Shown here piece by piece: positions 38,525-44,627 of a stretch of 44,627 bases of DNA. The stretch is from a virus, in IMG/VR virus record IMGVR_UViG_3300036851_000117, positions 1 through 44,627 of that record; one strand, written 5' to 3'. The position numbers were made by a program, and so were the translations under genes. The stretch's first letter is position 1. Each line of letters begins with the position of its first letter. The notes below the pieces were generated by a model that saw nothing but the letters and a program-made list of their open reading frames with translations, did no database searches and was not told where the DNA came from.

Positions 38525-38708
38525 CAGACAGGTAGACCCATTCCGCGCATGGCGAACATGCCCGTGTGGCCGGGTCAAGCCTGTGTGCGACGACAAGTTT
38601 TATCGGTGTCGAAAGTGTAGACGGGACAGAAGACTGGAGAGGGAACGGGCATGTCAAGCGATTATACTGCGAACGGCCCGAAGGTCGCGAAACCACCGAC
38701 TATCGTAG
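38517..38708 (+). CDS. Basic zinc-ribbon protein
   Basis: 63 residues. CPCGRVKPVC and CRKCRRDRR form a zinc ribbon in a strongly basic context. It overlaps the next frame by 58 bases; both have plausible starts. Confidence 0.5.
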   Translation: MSSRQVDPFRAWRTCPCGRVKPVCDDKFYRCRKCRRDRRLERERACQAIILRTARRSRNHRLS

Positions 38709-38854
38709 GTCGTGTCTGCATCCATACCACAGCGTATAGCGAGAGAATCTGCGGAAAGCCTGTGCCATTGAATCGCCCTAACGGGTGGTTGTGCATCTGG
38801 CACGCACAGGTGGTGCTGCGTGGGGAAGGAGTGCTGCATGTCGCTCAGGAATGA
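38651..38854 (+). CDS. Small zinc-binding protein
   Basis: 67 residues. CIHTTAYSERICGKPVPLNR then PNGWLCIWHAQ gives C...C...C-x-x-H, a zinc pattern known from small phage proteins. GAGAGGGAACGGGC is the ribosome site, inside the previous gene. Confidence 0.55.
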   Translation: MSSDYTANGPKVAKPPTIVGRVCIHTTAYSERICGKPVPLNRPNGWLCIWHAQVVLRGEGVLHVAQE

Positions 38855-39047
38855 GGAACAGACGTTCACGACGAAGGACCGGCTGTTGCATCTTGCGGCA
38901 CAGTTGGAACAAATCGCACGGGAGTTAGGCTCGTGTCAGGCAGACCCCAGTTACTCGCTCCCAGCGAACCACTCGATGGGTGTGGCGATGGGAATGATTC
39001 ATTACTCGGCGCAGAGATTGATTCGGATTGCTGGAGGAGGTGTGTAG
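38838..39047 (+). CDS. Helical protein, unknown
   Basis: 69 residues from ATG at 38838. MSLRNEEQTFTTKDRLLHLA then QLEQIARELGS and a Met/Ile-rich end. Overlaps the previous gene by 17 bases. Confidence 0.55.
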   Translation: MSLRNEEQTFTTKDRLLHLAAQLEQIARELGSCQADPSYSLPANHSMGVAMGMIHYSAQRLIRIAGGGV

Positions 39048-39274
39048 TGACGGAGGAAACAGACGGCTGGAGTGAAGCACACGGATTGCAACCTGTGCTG
39101 GATCGGCTGGAAGAGCTGAAGGACATGCTGGAACTCGTGACAAGCCAGCAGGACGAGCGATTGAACAATCTGGTTGAGCTAGTCCAGGAGATCGACGGGA
39201 AGCTGGACGAACTCCAGGATTCGCTGGACGAACTGGGCGGGCTGTGCGGCGGGGAACGGGAGTATGAGGAGTAA
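39047..39274 (+). CDS. Coiled-coil protein
   Basis: 75 residues, GTG in the upstream TAG, with GGAGGAGG upstream. Residues 14-63 are a long acidic coiled coil (LQPVLDRLEELKDMLELVTS; NNLVELVQEIDGKLDELQDS). Probable dimer or trimer. Confidence 0.6.
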   Translation: MTEETDGWSEAHGLQPVLDRLEELKDMLELVTSQQDERLNNLVELVQEIDGKLDELQDSLDELGGLCGGEREYEE

Positions 39275-39497
39275 GTACTGCCCAGTCTGTGATGTGGATG
39301 GAAGATGCACAAAGCTCCACAAGGGAGCCTGCGCATACCATGGCTCACAGCTTGACGCGTATAAACAACCTAGTGAGCTGGACCGCTGCCCAGTCTGTAA
39401 GGGGAAGAGCAATCCTGACTGTCCCAAACACGGAGTAGCAGCGTCAAACGCCAGGCAGTCTGAGTTCTACCGTAAATGGCATGATACACACGATTAG
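39264..39497 (+). CDS. Double zinc-binding protein
   Basis: 77 residues. CPVCDVDGRC and CPVCKGKSNPDC with H pairs give two zinc modules in a repeated arrangement (about residues 6-27 and 42-56). Starts within the previous gene. Confidence 0.6.
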   Translation: MRSKYCPVCDVDGRCTKLHKGACAYHGSQLDAYKQPSELDRCPVCKGKSNPDCPKHGVAASNARQSEFYRKWHDTHD

Positions 39498-39507
39498 GAG
39501 GAGCAAG

Positions 39508-39693
39508 ATGCTGCTTGGACTCATCCTCGTTGTTGCAGGTGGCGCAGCGTACATCGCGTGGACACTTGTCCCACCAGGAGATGTCGTCGGGAGCACTCTG
39601 TCGGGATTCTGGGGGGAAGATCGAAGGCGTAGGATGATCCGCCTGGAAGAGGATCAGGATTTCGAGATGTTTCGTGAAAACGGCTGCGATTAG
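39508..39693 (+). CDS. Small membrane-anchored protein
   Basis: 61 residues from ATG at 39508 (AGGAGGAGCAAG upstream). One membrane span (MLLGLILVVAGGAAYIAWTL) then an acidic/Arg-rich cytoplasmic tail. Confidence 0.6.
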   Translation: MLLGLILVVAGGAAYIAWTLVPPGDVVGSTLSGFWGEDRRRRMIRLEEDQDFEMFRENGCD

Positions 39694-39710
39694 CAGCCAG
39701 GAGGGGACTG

Positions 39711-40100
39711 ATGAAACGAATAACACTCGCGTTGGTGCTGGTGGGAGTCACGACGTTCGTATATGCGGCACAGAACACGCACGACACGTATTTCCGTGGA
39801 GCCCACAGGGTCGCGTTCGGCGTCTCGGCTCAGAAGGTGGGAGTGGATACCCGCGTGACACTCACGTACCCGGATCTGAAGAACATCTGGGTGTGCCTGA
39901 CGTTCCGGAAGGTTGGGGAACCGAGTTATGCCCCAAGGTGGTGCTTTGCACCGGCGAATACATCATCCGAGGTGTTTACGATTCCGAGGTGGCCGCCAGT
40001 CCCTGCGACAGACGCGTGGGAGTTCTACGCGATTCTACAGTACATCAGCAGCAATGGGGCGAATGGGTACGTCGTGACGGGGTGGCAGGAGCTCCACTAA
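39711..40100 (+). CDS. Exported beta protein
   Basis: 129 residues with a signal peptide (MKRITLALVLVGVTTFVYAA, cleavage near AQ). The mature part is a beta sandwich-like domain with two Cys (VCLTFRKV; PRWCFAPAN). AGGAGGGG-like site upstream. Probably periplasmic or cell-surface; function unknown. Confidence 0.65.
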   Translation: MKRITLALVLVGVTTFVYAAQNTHDTYFRGAHRVAFGVSAQKVGVDTRVTLTYPDLKNIWVCLTFRKVGEPSYAPRWCFAPANTSSEVFTIPRWPPVPATDAWEFYAILQYISSNGANGYVVTGWQELH

Positions 40101-40119
40101 CACTGGAAGGGGTGCAGCT

Positions 40120-40317
40120 ATGTCGAAGGTACTAGTACTGATAAGGGATGTCCCACAGACCGAATGTCCGTGGCTGGACCGGGACCTGAAGGCGGGAGAG
40201 ACCGTCTGGTCGTACACGGGGCCTACATACGGGGTAGTGTCTCCAGACGGGACACCTGTGACGGCGAAAGCAGCTGAGACTCCATTCTTTGAACTCCCTG
40301 CGGATTCAGTAAGGTAG
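40120..40317 (+). CDS. Small beta protein, unknown
   Basis: 65 residues, MSKVLVLIRDVPQTECPWLD then GETVWSYTGPTYGVVSPDGT. Short beta domain, probably structural or adaptor. AAGGGG upstream. Confidence 0.55.
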   Translation: MSKVLVLIRDVPQTECPWLDRDLKAGETVWSYTGPTYGVVSPDGTPVTAKAAETPFFELPADSVR

Positions 40318-40324
40318 GTGTAGG

Positions 40325-40561
40325 ATGGATCCGTTACTCACTCCAGGCGAGCAGGAGGAATTCAAGTTGTTGGTGCACCTAGGGTTGTTTGGCCTAGGGG
40401 TAACGTGTGGACTGTACTCAGCGGGGGCGTGCTTGGCTCGTCCAGCGAGGCACCTGATGGTGAACACAGCGGCGTACGGGCTGCTGACTGCGTGGGAAGT
40501 CATACAGATCCGCAGGCACTGGCGGGGAATGTGTGATATCCGAAGGGAGCGGTGCGGGTGA
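40325..40561 (+). CDS. Small membrane protein
   Basis: 78 residues with two hydrophobic segments (LVHLGLFGLGVTCGLYSAGA; MVNTAAYGLLTAWEVIQI) and a basic C-terminus. Resembles the 41-residue protein at 43454 near its end (AxxGLxTAWEV / GVFMAEGWESV). Confidence 0.6.
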   Translation: MDPLLTPGEQEEFKLLVHLGLFGLGVTCGLYSAGACLARPARHLMVNTAAYGLLTAWEVIQIRRHWRGMCDIRRERCG

Positions 40562-40725
40562 TGGCGGGGCATACAAAGTGGAGTGAGATCAAGCACAAGT
40601 CACAGGCAGTCCCATTAACGTGGTGGGATAAGCTTCTCACAGTCATCATCACAGGCGCCGTCGCGATAGGGATGGCAGCGGTCATGCTGCTGACGTTGTT
40701 GATGTGGGCGGTGTTGCTGAGGTAA
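40561..40725 (+). CDS. 54-residue single-span protein
   Basis: MAGHTKWSEIKHKSQAVPLT then a hydrophobic span (LTVIITGAVAIGMAAVMLLT). ATG overlaps the upstream TGA. Basic N-terminus inside. Confidence 0.55.
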   Translation: MAGHTKWSEIKHKSQAVPLTWWDKLLTVIITGAVAIGMAAVMLLTLLMWAVLLR

Positions 40726-40739
40726 GGGAGGGGTGTTAG

Positions 40740-40865
40740 GTGGGTGTCAACGTGACGGGGTGGAAGGTTGGGCTCACACTAGGAGTGATGTTTGCGGGAT
40801 ACGTGGTGCTAGGTGTATACCTAGTATGCAGTTCTATGTATCACTACATCAAAGGCAGGGGATGA
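40740..40865 (+). CDS. 41-residue single-span protein
   Basis: GTG start with GGGAGGGG upstream. MGVNVTGWKVGLTLGVMFAG, then a hydrophobic segment and MYHYIKGRG. One membrane span. Confidence 0.5.
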   Translation: MGVNVTGWKVGLTLGVMFAGYVVLGVYLVCSSMYHYIKGRG

Positions 40866-40942
40866 GCAATAGACCCGCCCGCAGACAAAGGCGGCTACGC
40901 TCCCGCTTGCTCCGCGCTTCCGCTTCGCAGCCTTCGCCTTAG
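40862..40942 (+). CDS. Possible 26-residue Arg-rich peptide
   Basis: MSNRPARRQRRLRSRLLRAS, ATGA overlap with the previous gene. Strongly basic; could be real or a chance frame in a GC-rich palindromic stretch. Confidence 0.3.
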   Translation: MSNRPARRQRRLRSRLLRASASQPSP

Positions 40943-40970
40943 TCTACCACACGTGTCAAGGGGTTGTCAA
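40941..40970 (-). promoter_or_regulatory. Candidate minus-strand promoter, antisense to its surroundings
   Basis: On the minus strand: TTGACA (40965-40970), 18-base spacer ending TGTGG, TAGACT (40941-40946). It has the same TTGACAAC...TGTGG arrangement as the late promoters but points into oppositely coded genes. It could make an antisense transcript, or the match is coincidental. Confidence 0.35.
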
Positions 40971-40976
40971 GGATTT

Positions 40977-41144
40977 ATGCAGAAACAGTACCAATGCGTG
41001 AAACTCCGTGTGTTTTACATGGTTGTGGCTGCTATTGATGTAGCAGCGGGACTTACCGTGTTGATGACGCTGGGGTATGTGACACCTAACTGGACGATGG
41101 ACTTCCTGGTGTGGCACGGGGAGTGGGCGATGCGGAAGGGCTAA
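40977..41144 (+). CDS. 55-residue membrane protein
   Basis: MQKQYQCVKLRVFYMVVAAI, then VAAGLTVLMTLGYVTPNWTM. Two weak spans, basic N-terminus. AAGGA precedes the ATG. Converges with the ATPase gene (4-base overlap of ends). Confidence 0.5.
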   Translation: MQKQYQCVKLRVFYMVVAAIDVAAGLTVLMTLGYVTPNWTMDFLVWHGEWAMRKG

Positions 41145-42055
41145 CGGCTGAGCTTTAACCCCCGTCGGTCAGGTGTCCACTCTGGGTGAATGTCGATTCG
41201 ACGCCTTAGCCCAAACGCTCTGGTCTTGGCAGGCATGATATACGTGTTGGCCAACCCATCCGGTCTGAGGGCTCCAGCAGCCCTTACATGGAACCATACC
41301 GCGTCAGCCATCCCAACCCATGCCTTAGCTCCCCGAATCGTTCTACGGGGCTCCTGGCCGTCCTGGGAGCCATCCTCAGTGATGATCCGGGAGTGTTTCA
41401 GGACTACCATGGCAGCGGTGTGGGGAACCACATTCATGACCCCTCGGAGTTTGTTCACTGCCTGGGTGGCTATCCCGTTATCATTCTCGTCCAGGATGGC
41501 ACAGCATGGGGTAGCGGTGTCCAGGATAATGAGGTCGGGTTGGACAACTTGTACTGCTTGGCTGGCTCTGGCACCCCAATCGGCAGTCCCAAGGAAGAAG
41601 TGTTGTGTCCAGAAGTTCGCTGCAACTCGTTCCAGAGATGGACGTTCCAGCCCTTCCCACGCCCAGCGGAGATATTGGTCCCGGTCTGGACGTGAGTTCT
41701 CCTGATCAAAGTACAGGACGCGGAGCGGGCGTACGGGCGTGTACCCGAGCAATGGAACACCCGTTGCGCATGCGAGCCCAAGCGCGTACCAGAGGAATGA
41801 CTTACCAACCCCAGGTTCCCCAGCGTACACAACGAGGGAGCCTTGGGCGATAAACTCTGGGACAAGCCAGCGCACAGCGGGATCAGTGCCAGTGAGGATG
41901 GGGATAATGGGGTTAGGAGGGATCGATGGAGGCTGAATACTGGTTTCGACCGAGTCAGGCACAGACACGCTGGTGGTACCAGCCGTCACAGCCCGATGGT
42001 CAGGTGTTGTCACCGTCGGGCCTGACAACGTGGACAATGTATCATTTGACTCCAT
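41141..42055 (-). CDS. RecA/RepA-type AAA ATPase (AAA_25-like)
   Basis: 304 residues. A disordered Thr/Pro/Ser-rich 60-residue N-terminus, then FIAQGSLVVYAGEPGVGKSF with Walker A GEPGVGKS (about 79-86), LRVLYFDQENSRPDRD (Asp-Gln-Glu switch), PDLIILDTATPC (Walker B) and a K/R-rich sensor region (IRGAKAWVGMADAVWFHVRA). This fits RepA/DnaB-like or AAA_25 replicative helicase-loader ATPases. It is the only minus-strand gene in the plus-strand block and has its own promoter. Confidence 0.8.
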   Translation of the reverse strand: MESNDTLSTLSGPTVTTPDHRAVTAGTTSVSVPDSVETSIQPPSIPPNPIIPILTGTDPAVRWLVPEFIAQGSLVVYAGEPGVGKSFLWYALGLACATGVPLLGYTPVRPLRVLYFDQENSRPDRDQYLRWAWEGLERPSLERVAANFWTQHFFLGTADWGARASQAVQVVQPDLIILDTATPCCAILDENDNGIATQAVNKLRGVMNVVPHTAAMVVLKHSRIITEDGSQDGQEPRRTIRGAKAWVGMADAVWFHVRAAGALRPDGLANTYIMPAKTRAFGLRRRIDIHPEWTPDRRGLKLSR

Positions 42056-42067
42056 TAGGAATCATTG

Positions 42068-42097
42068 AAGATAGCATAGCATCGCCTGTGGTGTCAA
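42068..42097 (-). promoter_or_regulatory. Promoter of the AAA ATPase gene
   Basis: On the minus strand: TTGACA (42092-42097), 18-base spacer, TATCTT (42068-42073). Transcription would begin at about 42061, 6 bases before the ATG at 42055, so the transcript is nearly leaderless. Confidence 0.6.
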
Positions 42098-42108
42098 CAG
42101 CGCCGGAT

Positions 42109-42345
42109 ATGCTAGTTCGATACGAACGAGGCGTGCCAAAGGACAACCCAATAATGCCCGACGTTGCTGCTGGCTCGTACGTGATCATCAATCGCAGGAC
42201 CGGTACAGTTGGGGCGTTTAACCCAGACGGCAGTATTGTCTGGCCTGAACGTAAGCTTGCCCCTTATGAAGAAACTACCAATCTTGAGATTGGGATGTGG
42301 TACGTGGGGACACCTGTAGATATGCGGCTCCCGGAGGGATTCTGA
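42109..42345 (+). CDS. LPEGF-tail protein, type IV
   Basis: 78 residues from ATG at 42109, chosen because the paralogue at 42979 begins at the same point (MLVRYERG / MLIRYNCP). Then GSYVIINRRTGTVGAFNPDG and SIVWPERKLAP, ending PVDMRLPEGF. Opens the third LPEGF cluster, divergent from the ATPase gene. Confidence 0.7.
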   Translation: MLVRYERGVPKDNPIMPDVAAGSYVIINRRTGTVGAFNPDGSIVWPERKLAPYEETTNLEIGMWYVGTPVDMRLPEGF

Positions 42346-42521
42346 TGTGGCGCTACGTGCCACTTGCAGAGCCACCCCCACCCATACGCAGGTGCCAGTG
42401 CAATGCGGTGGCCATTGAGTGCCATGATAAGGCAGTATTAGGGAGTAATCTCTGTTATGCGTGCTACATGAACTGTATCCAACCTCTGCATCCAGACCAG
42501 CAACTCCCCGAAGGATTCTAA
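42345..42521 (+). CDS. LPEGF-tail protein, type V (zinc ribbon)
   Basis: 58 residues, ATG in TGA. RRCQCNAVAIECHDKAVLGS, NLCYACYMNCIQ, then PDQQLPEGF. Cys pairs match the type V gene at 43194. Confidence 0.75.
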   Translation: MWRYVPLAEPPPPIRRCQCNAVAIECHDKAVLGSNLCYACYMNCIQPLHPDQQLPEGF

Positions 42522-42524
42522 ACT

Positions 42525-42767
42525 GTGTCCAATCACGTTCGTCTTGTACCTGGCACTCTGTATTGCCATTTCACGGGTCGCCCACTTCGTTTACGGAGTG
42601 TGGGTGGTACTGTCACGGATTGCTATGTATCCGTGGACGGATCAGGACAAGGATTTGCTCATCCAGTGGGTCACCTTGACCAGCAATTTCCGTATGACAC
42701 ACGATACATTTCTGATCTATGTATTGCATTCACCACCCCAGAGATGCGGCTGCCCGAGGGGTTCTAA
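42525..42767 (+). CDS. LPEGF-tail protein, singleton type
   Basis: 80 residues, GTG start 3 bases after the upstream TAA. Beta-rich (LYCHFTGRPLRLRSVGGTVT, then CYVSVDGSG), ending TTPEMRLPEGF. Not similar to other types except for the tail. Confidence 0.7.
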   Translation: MSNHVRLVPGTLYCHFTGRPLRLRSVGGTVTDCYVSVDGSGQGFAHPVGHLDQQFPYDTRYISDLCIAFTTPEMRLPEGF

Positions 42768-42979
42768 TGTTTGAAGAATACGTCTGGCACAATGTTGATC
42801 CAGATACATACTACTACGAGTATGATCGTGAACACGAGCAATATCGGTACGTGCCTAACAATACCCCAAGCCCCATATGGGACAAACTATCCCACTCTGG
42901 TGCGGATGCTCTCACTGCGTCTGGTAACTGGTCTCTGCGGCCATGCCAGGCAGACCTCAGGCTCCCTGAAGGGTTCTAA
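42767..42979 (+). CDS. LPEGF-tail protein, type III
   Basis: 70 residues, ATG in TAA. EYVWHNVDPDTYYYEYDRE then QYRYVPNN, WDKLSHSGADALTASGNW and ADLRLPEGF. Parallels 35980 and 36647. Confidence 0.75.
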   Translation: MFEEYVWHNVDPDTYYYEYDREHEQYRYVPNNTPSPIWDKLSHSGADALTASGNWSLRPCQADLRLPEGF

Positions 42980-43194
42980 TGTTGATCCGTTATAACTGCC
43001 CCAGATCTGGGTATCATGGTGCGTACGTGCTGCTGGATACTGACACCCGTAACGCGAAAGGGTACTTCGAGGATGGCAGCATTCGATGGGGTATGCGTTA
43101 TATCTCAGCAGAGAGTGAGCGCAAGGACGTAACACTTGGTACATGGGTGTTACCGTTTGTACCCCTAGACCAGCGTTTACCTGAGGGGTTCTGA
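42979..43194 (+). CDS. LPEGF-tail protein, type IV
   Basis: 71 residues, ATG in TAA. MLIRYNCPRSGYHGAYVLLD, GYFEDGSIRWG, LGTWVLPFVPLDQRLPEGF. Close to the type IV gene at 42109. Confidence 0.75.
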   Translation: MLIRYNCPRSGYHGAYVLLDTDTRNAKGYFEDGSIRWGMRYISAESERKDVTLGTWVLPFVPLDQRLPEGF

Positions 43195-43364
43195 TGTCCA
43201 GGCTTGTATACGAACCGATCCACCAATGCCAGTGTAATGTGGCTATGTCACCGTGTGAACGTAAAGCCTTGCCGGGGCATACTCTTTGTGCTGCATGTAA
43301 GCGAGGTTGCATCCAACTGTTACCAGAGGTGCCAGTGGATCAACAATTACCAGAGGGGTTCTAG
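43194..43364 (+). CDS. LPEGF-tail protein, type V (zinc ribbon)
   Basis: 56 residues, ATG in TGA. HQCQCNVAMSPCERKALPG, LCAACKRGCIQLLPE, then PVDQQLPEGF. Last LPEGF gene of the window, and no start overlaps its stop, so its tail is kept without any downstream ribosome-site need. Confidence 0.75.
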   Translation: MSRLVYEPIHQCQCNVAMSPCERKALPGHTLCAACKRGCIQLLPEVPVDQQLPEGF

Positions 43365-43418
43365 GAGGAGGGCTATTGCCGCGTCAGCGGCACGGCCCGA
43401 CGACCCCAGTGAGCCATG

Positions 43419-43447
43419 TTGACACCGCCCCCGCGCTGTGGTATGCT
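43419..43447 (+). promoter_or_regulatory. Sigma70-type promoter for the terminal gene group
   Basis: TTGACA (43419-43424), exactly 17 bases, TATGCT (43442-43447), with GTGG just before the -10 box as in the late promoters. Transcription should begin at about 43454, the ATG of the next gene, suggesting a leaderless transcript or a start further on. Confidence 0.75.
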
Positions 43448-43453
43448 TCCCCC

Positions 43454-43579
43454 ATGCCACCATTTATCATCCGACGGACAATCCCCCTAATGTTTGCAGG
43501 TGCATGCGGAGTATTCATGGCTGAAGGGTGGGAAAGTGTTATGCGTGGTATGTGCGGCTGGAGCCACGTACGCGATTAA
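43454..43579 (+). CDS. 41-residue membrane-associated protein, possibly leaderless
   Basis: MPPFIIRRTIPLMFAGACGV then FMAEGWESVMRGMCGWSHV. One hydrophobic span. The end recalls the membrane protein at 40325. The start lies at the predicted transcription start; an in-frame ATG further on is possible. Confidence 0.5.
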   Translation: MPPFIIRRTIPLMFAGACGVFMAEGWESVMRGMCGWSHVRD

Positions 43580-43609
43580 TGATCTGGTAGAACGGGCAGG
43601 GAGACTGTA

Positions 43610-43804
43610 GTGGCCTTGGTCAATGTCTATCTTCACAGTGACAAGGAGTACATGCACGACGTTGGGAAAAAGCTTGGCTTGAAAGGCGTTGCGCACAGTA
43701 AGTTCGTATACGCATGCTATGAAGTCAAGATTGGTCTTGATGTTGACATGGACAGCGGGAATGTCAGGATCGTGACGGTAGATGACAGGAAATTACAGGA
43801 CTGA
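43610..43804 (+). CDS. Small protein, unknown
   Basis: 64 residues, GTG start with AGGGAGACT upstream. MALVNVYLHSDKEYMHDVGK then CYEVKIGLDVDMDSGN. Shares an opening style (MAL-V/I-x-V) with the next gene. Confidence 0.55.
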   Translation: MALVNVYLHSDKEYMHDVGKKLGLKGVAHSKFVYACYEVKIGLDVDMDSGNVRIVTVDDRKLQD

Positions 43805-43805
43805 T

Positions 43806-44000
43806 ATGGCCCTTATCCTGGTATTCGTTAACAAATCTGAACTCGCTCCAGTCTCGGACTACAAGTACGAAGTGCTGGTGGGAGACGGTACGCCATCCAG
43901 GTCGAGTGTGATTGCTGCTGGGCGGATACTTGGACACACGCGAACGGATGGATGGCAAGTCCTGGTGCAGAAGCTATTAGACCAAGAGAAGGAGACGTAA
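43806..44000 (+). CDS. Small protein with PVSDYKYEV motif, unknown
   Basis: 64 residues, MALILVFVNKSELAPVSDYK then RILGHTRTDGWQVLVQKLLD. The HTRTDGW ending resembles small conserved phage proteins. Its stop overlaps the next ATG (TAATG). Confidence 0.6.
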   Translation: MALILVFVNKSELAPVSDYKYEVLVGDGTPSRSSVIAAGRILGHTRTDGWQVLVQKLLDQEKET

Positions 44001-44314
44001 TGGCTGGAGGGGCGTACGAGTACTTTTACCGCAAGATCGAGAACCTGGCCGAAGACTACCGACTGGCCAGCACTGCAGAGCGCCGAGCATTTGCCAGCCT
44101 GTTGAGTGATGTGGCTGAAGCCCTGCACGACATTGAGTGGGTAGACTCAGACGATTATGCCAAGGGGTCTGAGAATGCAGCCATCGAGCGATGTCTAAGC
44201 AAGGAAATCCTGCTGGAACAGGTGATCGCTGAGGCGAAGGCAGCAGCGGATAGCCTCAGTGCGGCGATCTCCCAAGCGATCCTGCACCCAAAGGCTGCAG
44301 CAGATGCTCCGTAG
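44000..44314 (+). CDS. Helical protein, unknown
   Basis: 104 residues from ATG at 44000. MAGGAYEYFYRKIENLAEDY, acidic/Ala-rich helices (LSDVAEALHDIEW; EAKAAADSLSAAISQAI). Overlaps the next gene by 11 bases. Confidence 0.6.
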   Translation: MAGGAYEYFYRKIENLAEDYRLASTAERRAFASLLSDVAEALHDIEWVDSDDYAKGSENAAIERCLSKEILLEQVIAEAKAAADSLSAAISQAILHPKAAADAP

Positions 44315-44564
44315 ATTCCTCAACTGGTTGTGGTCCGACAAGCAGGGGCGAGTCCACGTTGATGATCCTCACCTAGCCGATCAAAAGTGCTTGACATGCT
44401 GTCACTTCGATCACTGCGATCCAGAGGACGTTGACGGAACAGATGGCTACTGTTGCCACCCAAACCATTCAGACTGGAGAAAGTCCCCGCACTACGAATA
44501 TGGCGGGCACTGGACGAACTCTCAGGACTGGTGCTCTTGGTGGGAATCGAAGGCTGTAGAATGA
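44304..44564 (+). CDS. Cys/Trp-rich small protein
   Basis: 86 residues from ATG at 44304. CLTCCHFDHCDPEDVDGTDG then YCCHPNHSDWRKS, with several Trp (NSQDWCSWWES). Zinc- or iron-binding pattern (Cys-rich, CxxC). Overlaps the next start (ATGA). Confidence 0.55.
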   Translation: MLRRFLNWLWSDKQGRVHVDDPHLADQKCLTCCHFDHCDPEDVDGTDGYCCHPNHSDWRKSPHYEYGGHWTNSQDWCSWWESKAVE

Positions 44565-44627
44565 CTCTAGGACATCTCGTCGTTGACGCACGCTTCGGCC
44601 TACGAGACTTTCACATCGAAGGACCGA
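44561..44627 (+). CDS. Truncated gene at the right edge
   Basis: Starts ATG in the upstream TGA; 22 residues visible, beginning MTLGHLVVDARFGLRDFHIE. Continues outside the window. Confidence 0.5.
   Translation, partial: MTLGHLVVDARFGLRDFHIEGP

Noticed and set aside
40733-40942. 69-residue plus-strand frame overlapping the small membrane gene
   Set aside because: The frame of 40740-40865 has a ribosome site and a membrane span; the other has mixed Cys/Arg residues and no start context.
35507-43364. Sortase LPxTG-type sorting signal
   Set aside because: The LPEGF motif is the last five residues with no hydrophobic segment or basic tail after it, and Phe replaces the sortase Thr-Gly order.

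Overview
The window looks like a segment of a tailed double-stranded DNA bacteriophage genome. It has two oppositely transcribed halves meeting at a roughly 0.9 kb intergenic region (about 19.7-20.6 kb). The left half (minus strand, right to left) is the packaging and virion module: a probable small terminase, small membrane, LysM and secreted proteins, the large terminase, portal, a probable scaffold, the major capsid protein, head-tail proteins, and many beta-rich tail or decoration proteins, ending in a tail fibre cut by the left edge. No tape measure, sheath or baseplate gene is visible, which fits a short-tailed (podovirus-like) phage, although the window is incomplete. The host cannot be named. 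A lipobox protein, signal-peptide proteins and a LysM domain only show that it is a bacterium with an ordinary envelope.

The right half (plus strand) is a dense run of about 75 mostly tiny genes, typically overlapping stop-to-start (ATGA, TGATG, TAATG, TAGTG). An unusual share are Cys-rich zinc-ribbon-like or single-membrane-span proteins. Recognisable enzymes are a molybdenum-carrier/SLOG-like protein, a PTH2-like peptidyl-tRNA hydrolase, a DUF4326-like protein and, alone on the minus strand, a RecA/RepA-type AAA ATPase.

The most interesting part is 30.0-34.8 kb. It encodes, in order, a 65-residue ubiquitin-like protein ending in GGSKG, an E2-like protein, a JAMM/JAB peptidase with zinc ribbons, and a ThiF/E1-like adenylyltransferase. 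This matches the ubiquitin-like core of the PRTRC cassette (proteins C, B, A and ThiF). Around it lie three clusters (25.9-26.8, 35.5-37.8 and 42.1-43.4 kb) holding 18 small proteins. They fall into at least five sequence types, yet nearly all end in exactly the same C-terminal pentapeptide, LPEGF, directly before the stop. The codons of this tail vary freely while the amino acids do not, so selection acts on the protein tag. The GAGGG part of the same codons also serves as the Shine-Dalgarno sequence of the next overlapping gene. A phage-borne ubiquitin-like conjugation module beside a paralogous family with an invariant C-terminal tag is the best candidate here for an undescribed system; a functional link between the two is inference.

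Regulation: good sigma70-type promoters are visible for the minus block (two, one touching an inverted-repeat operator cluster of CAAGTCGG/CCGACTTG), for the AAA ATPase gene and for the last plus-strand gene group. The last two place the start codon at or just after the predicted transcription start. No tRNA, rRNA, CRISPR array or insertion sequence was found.
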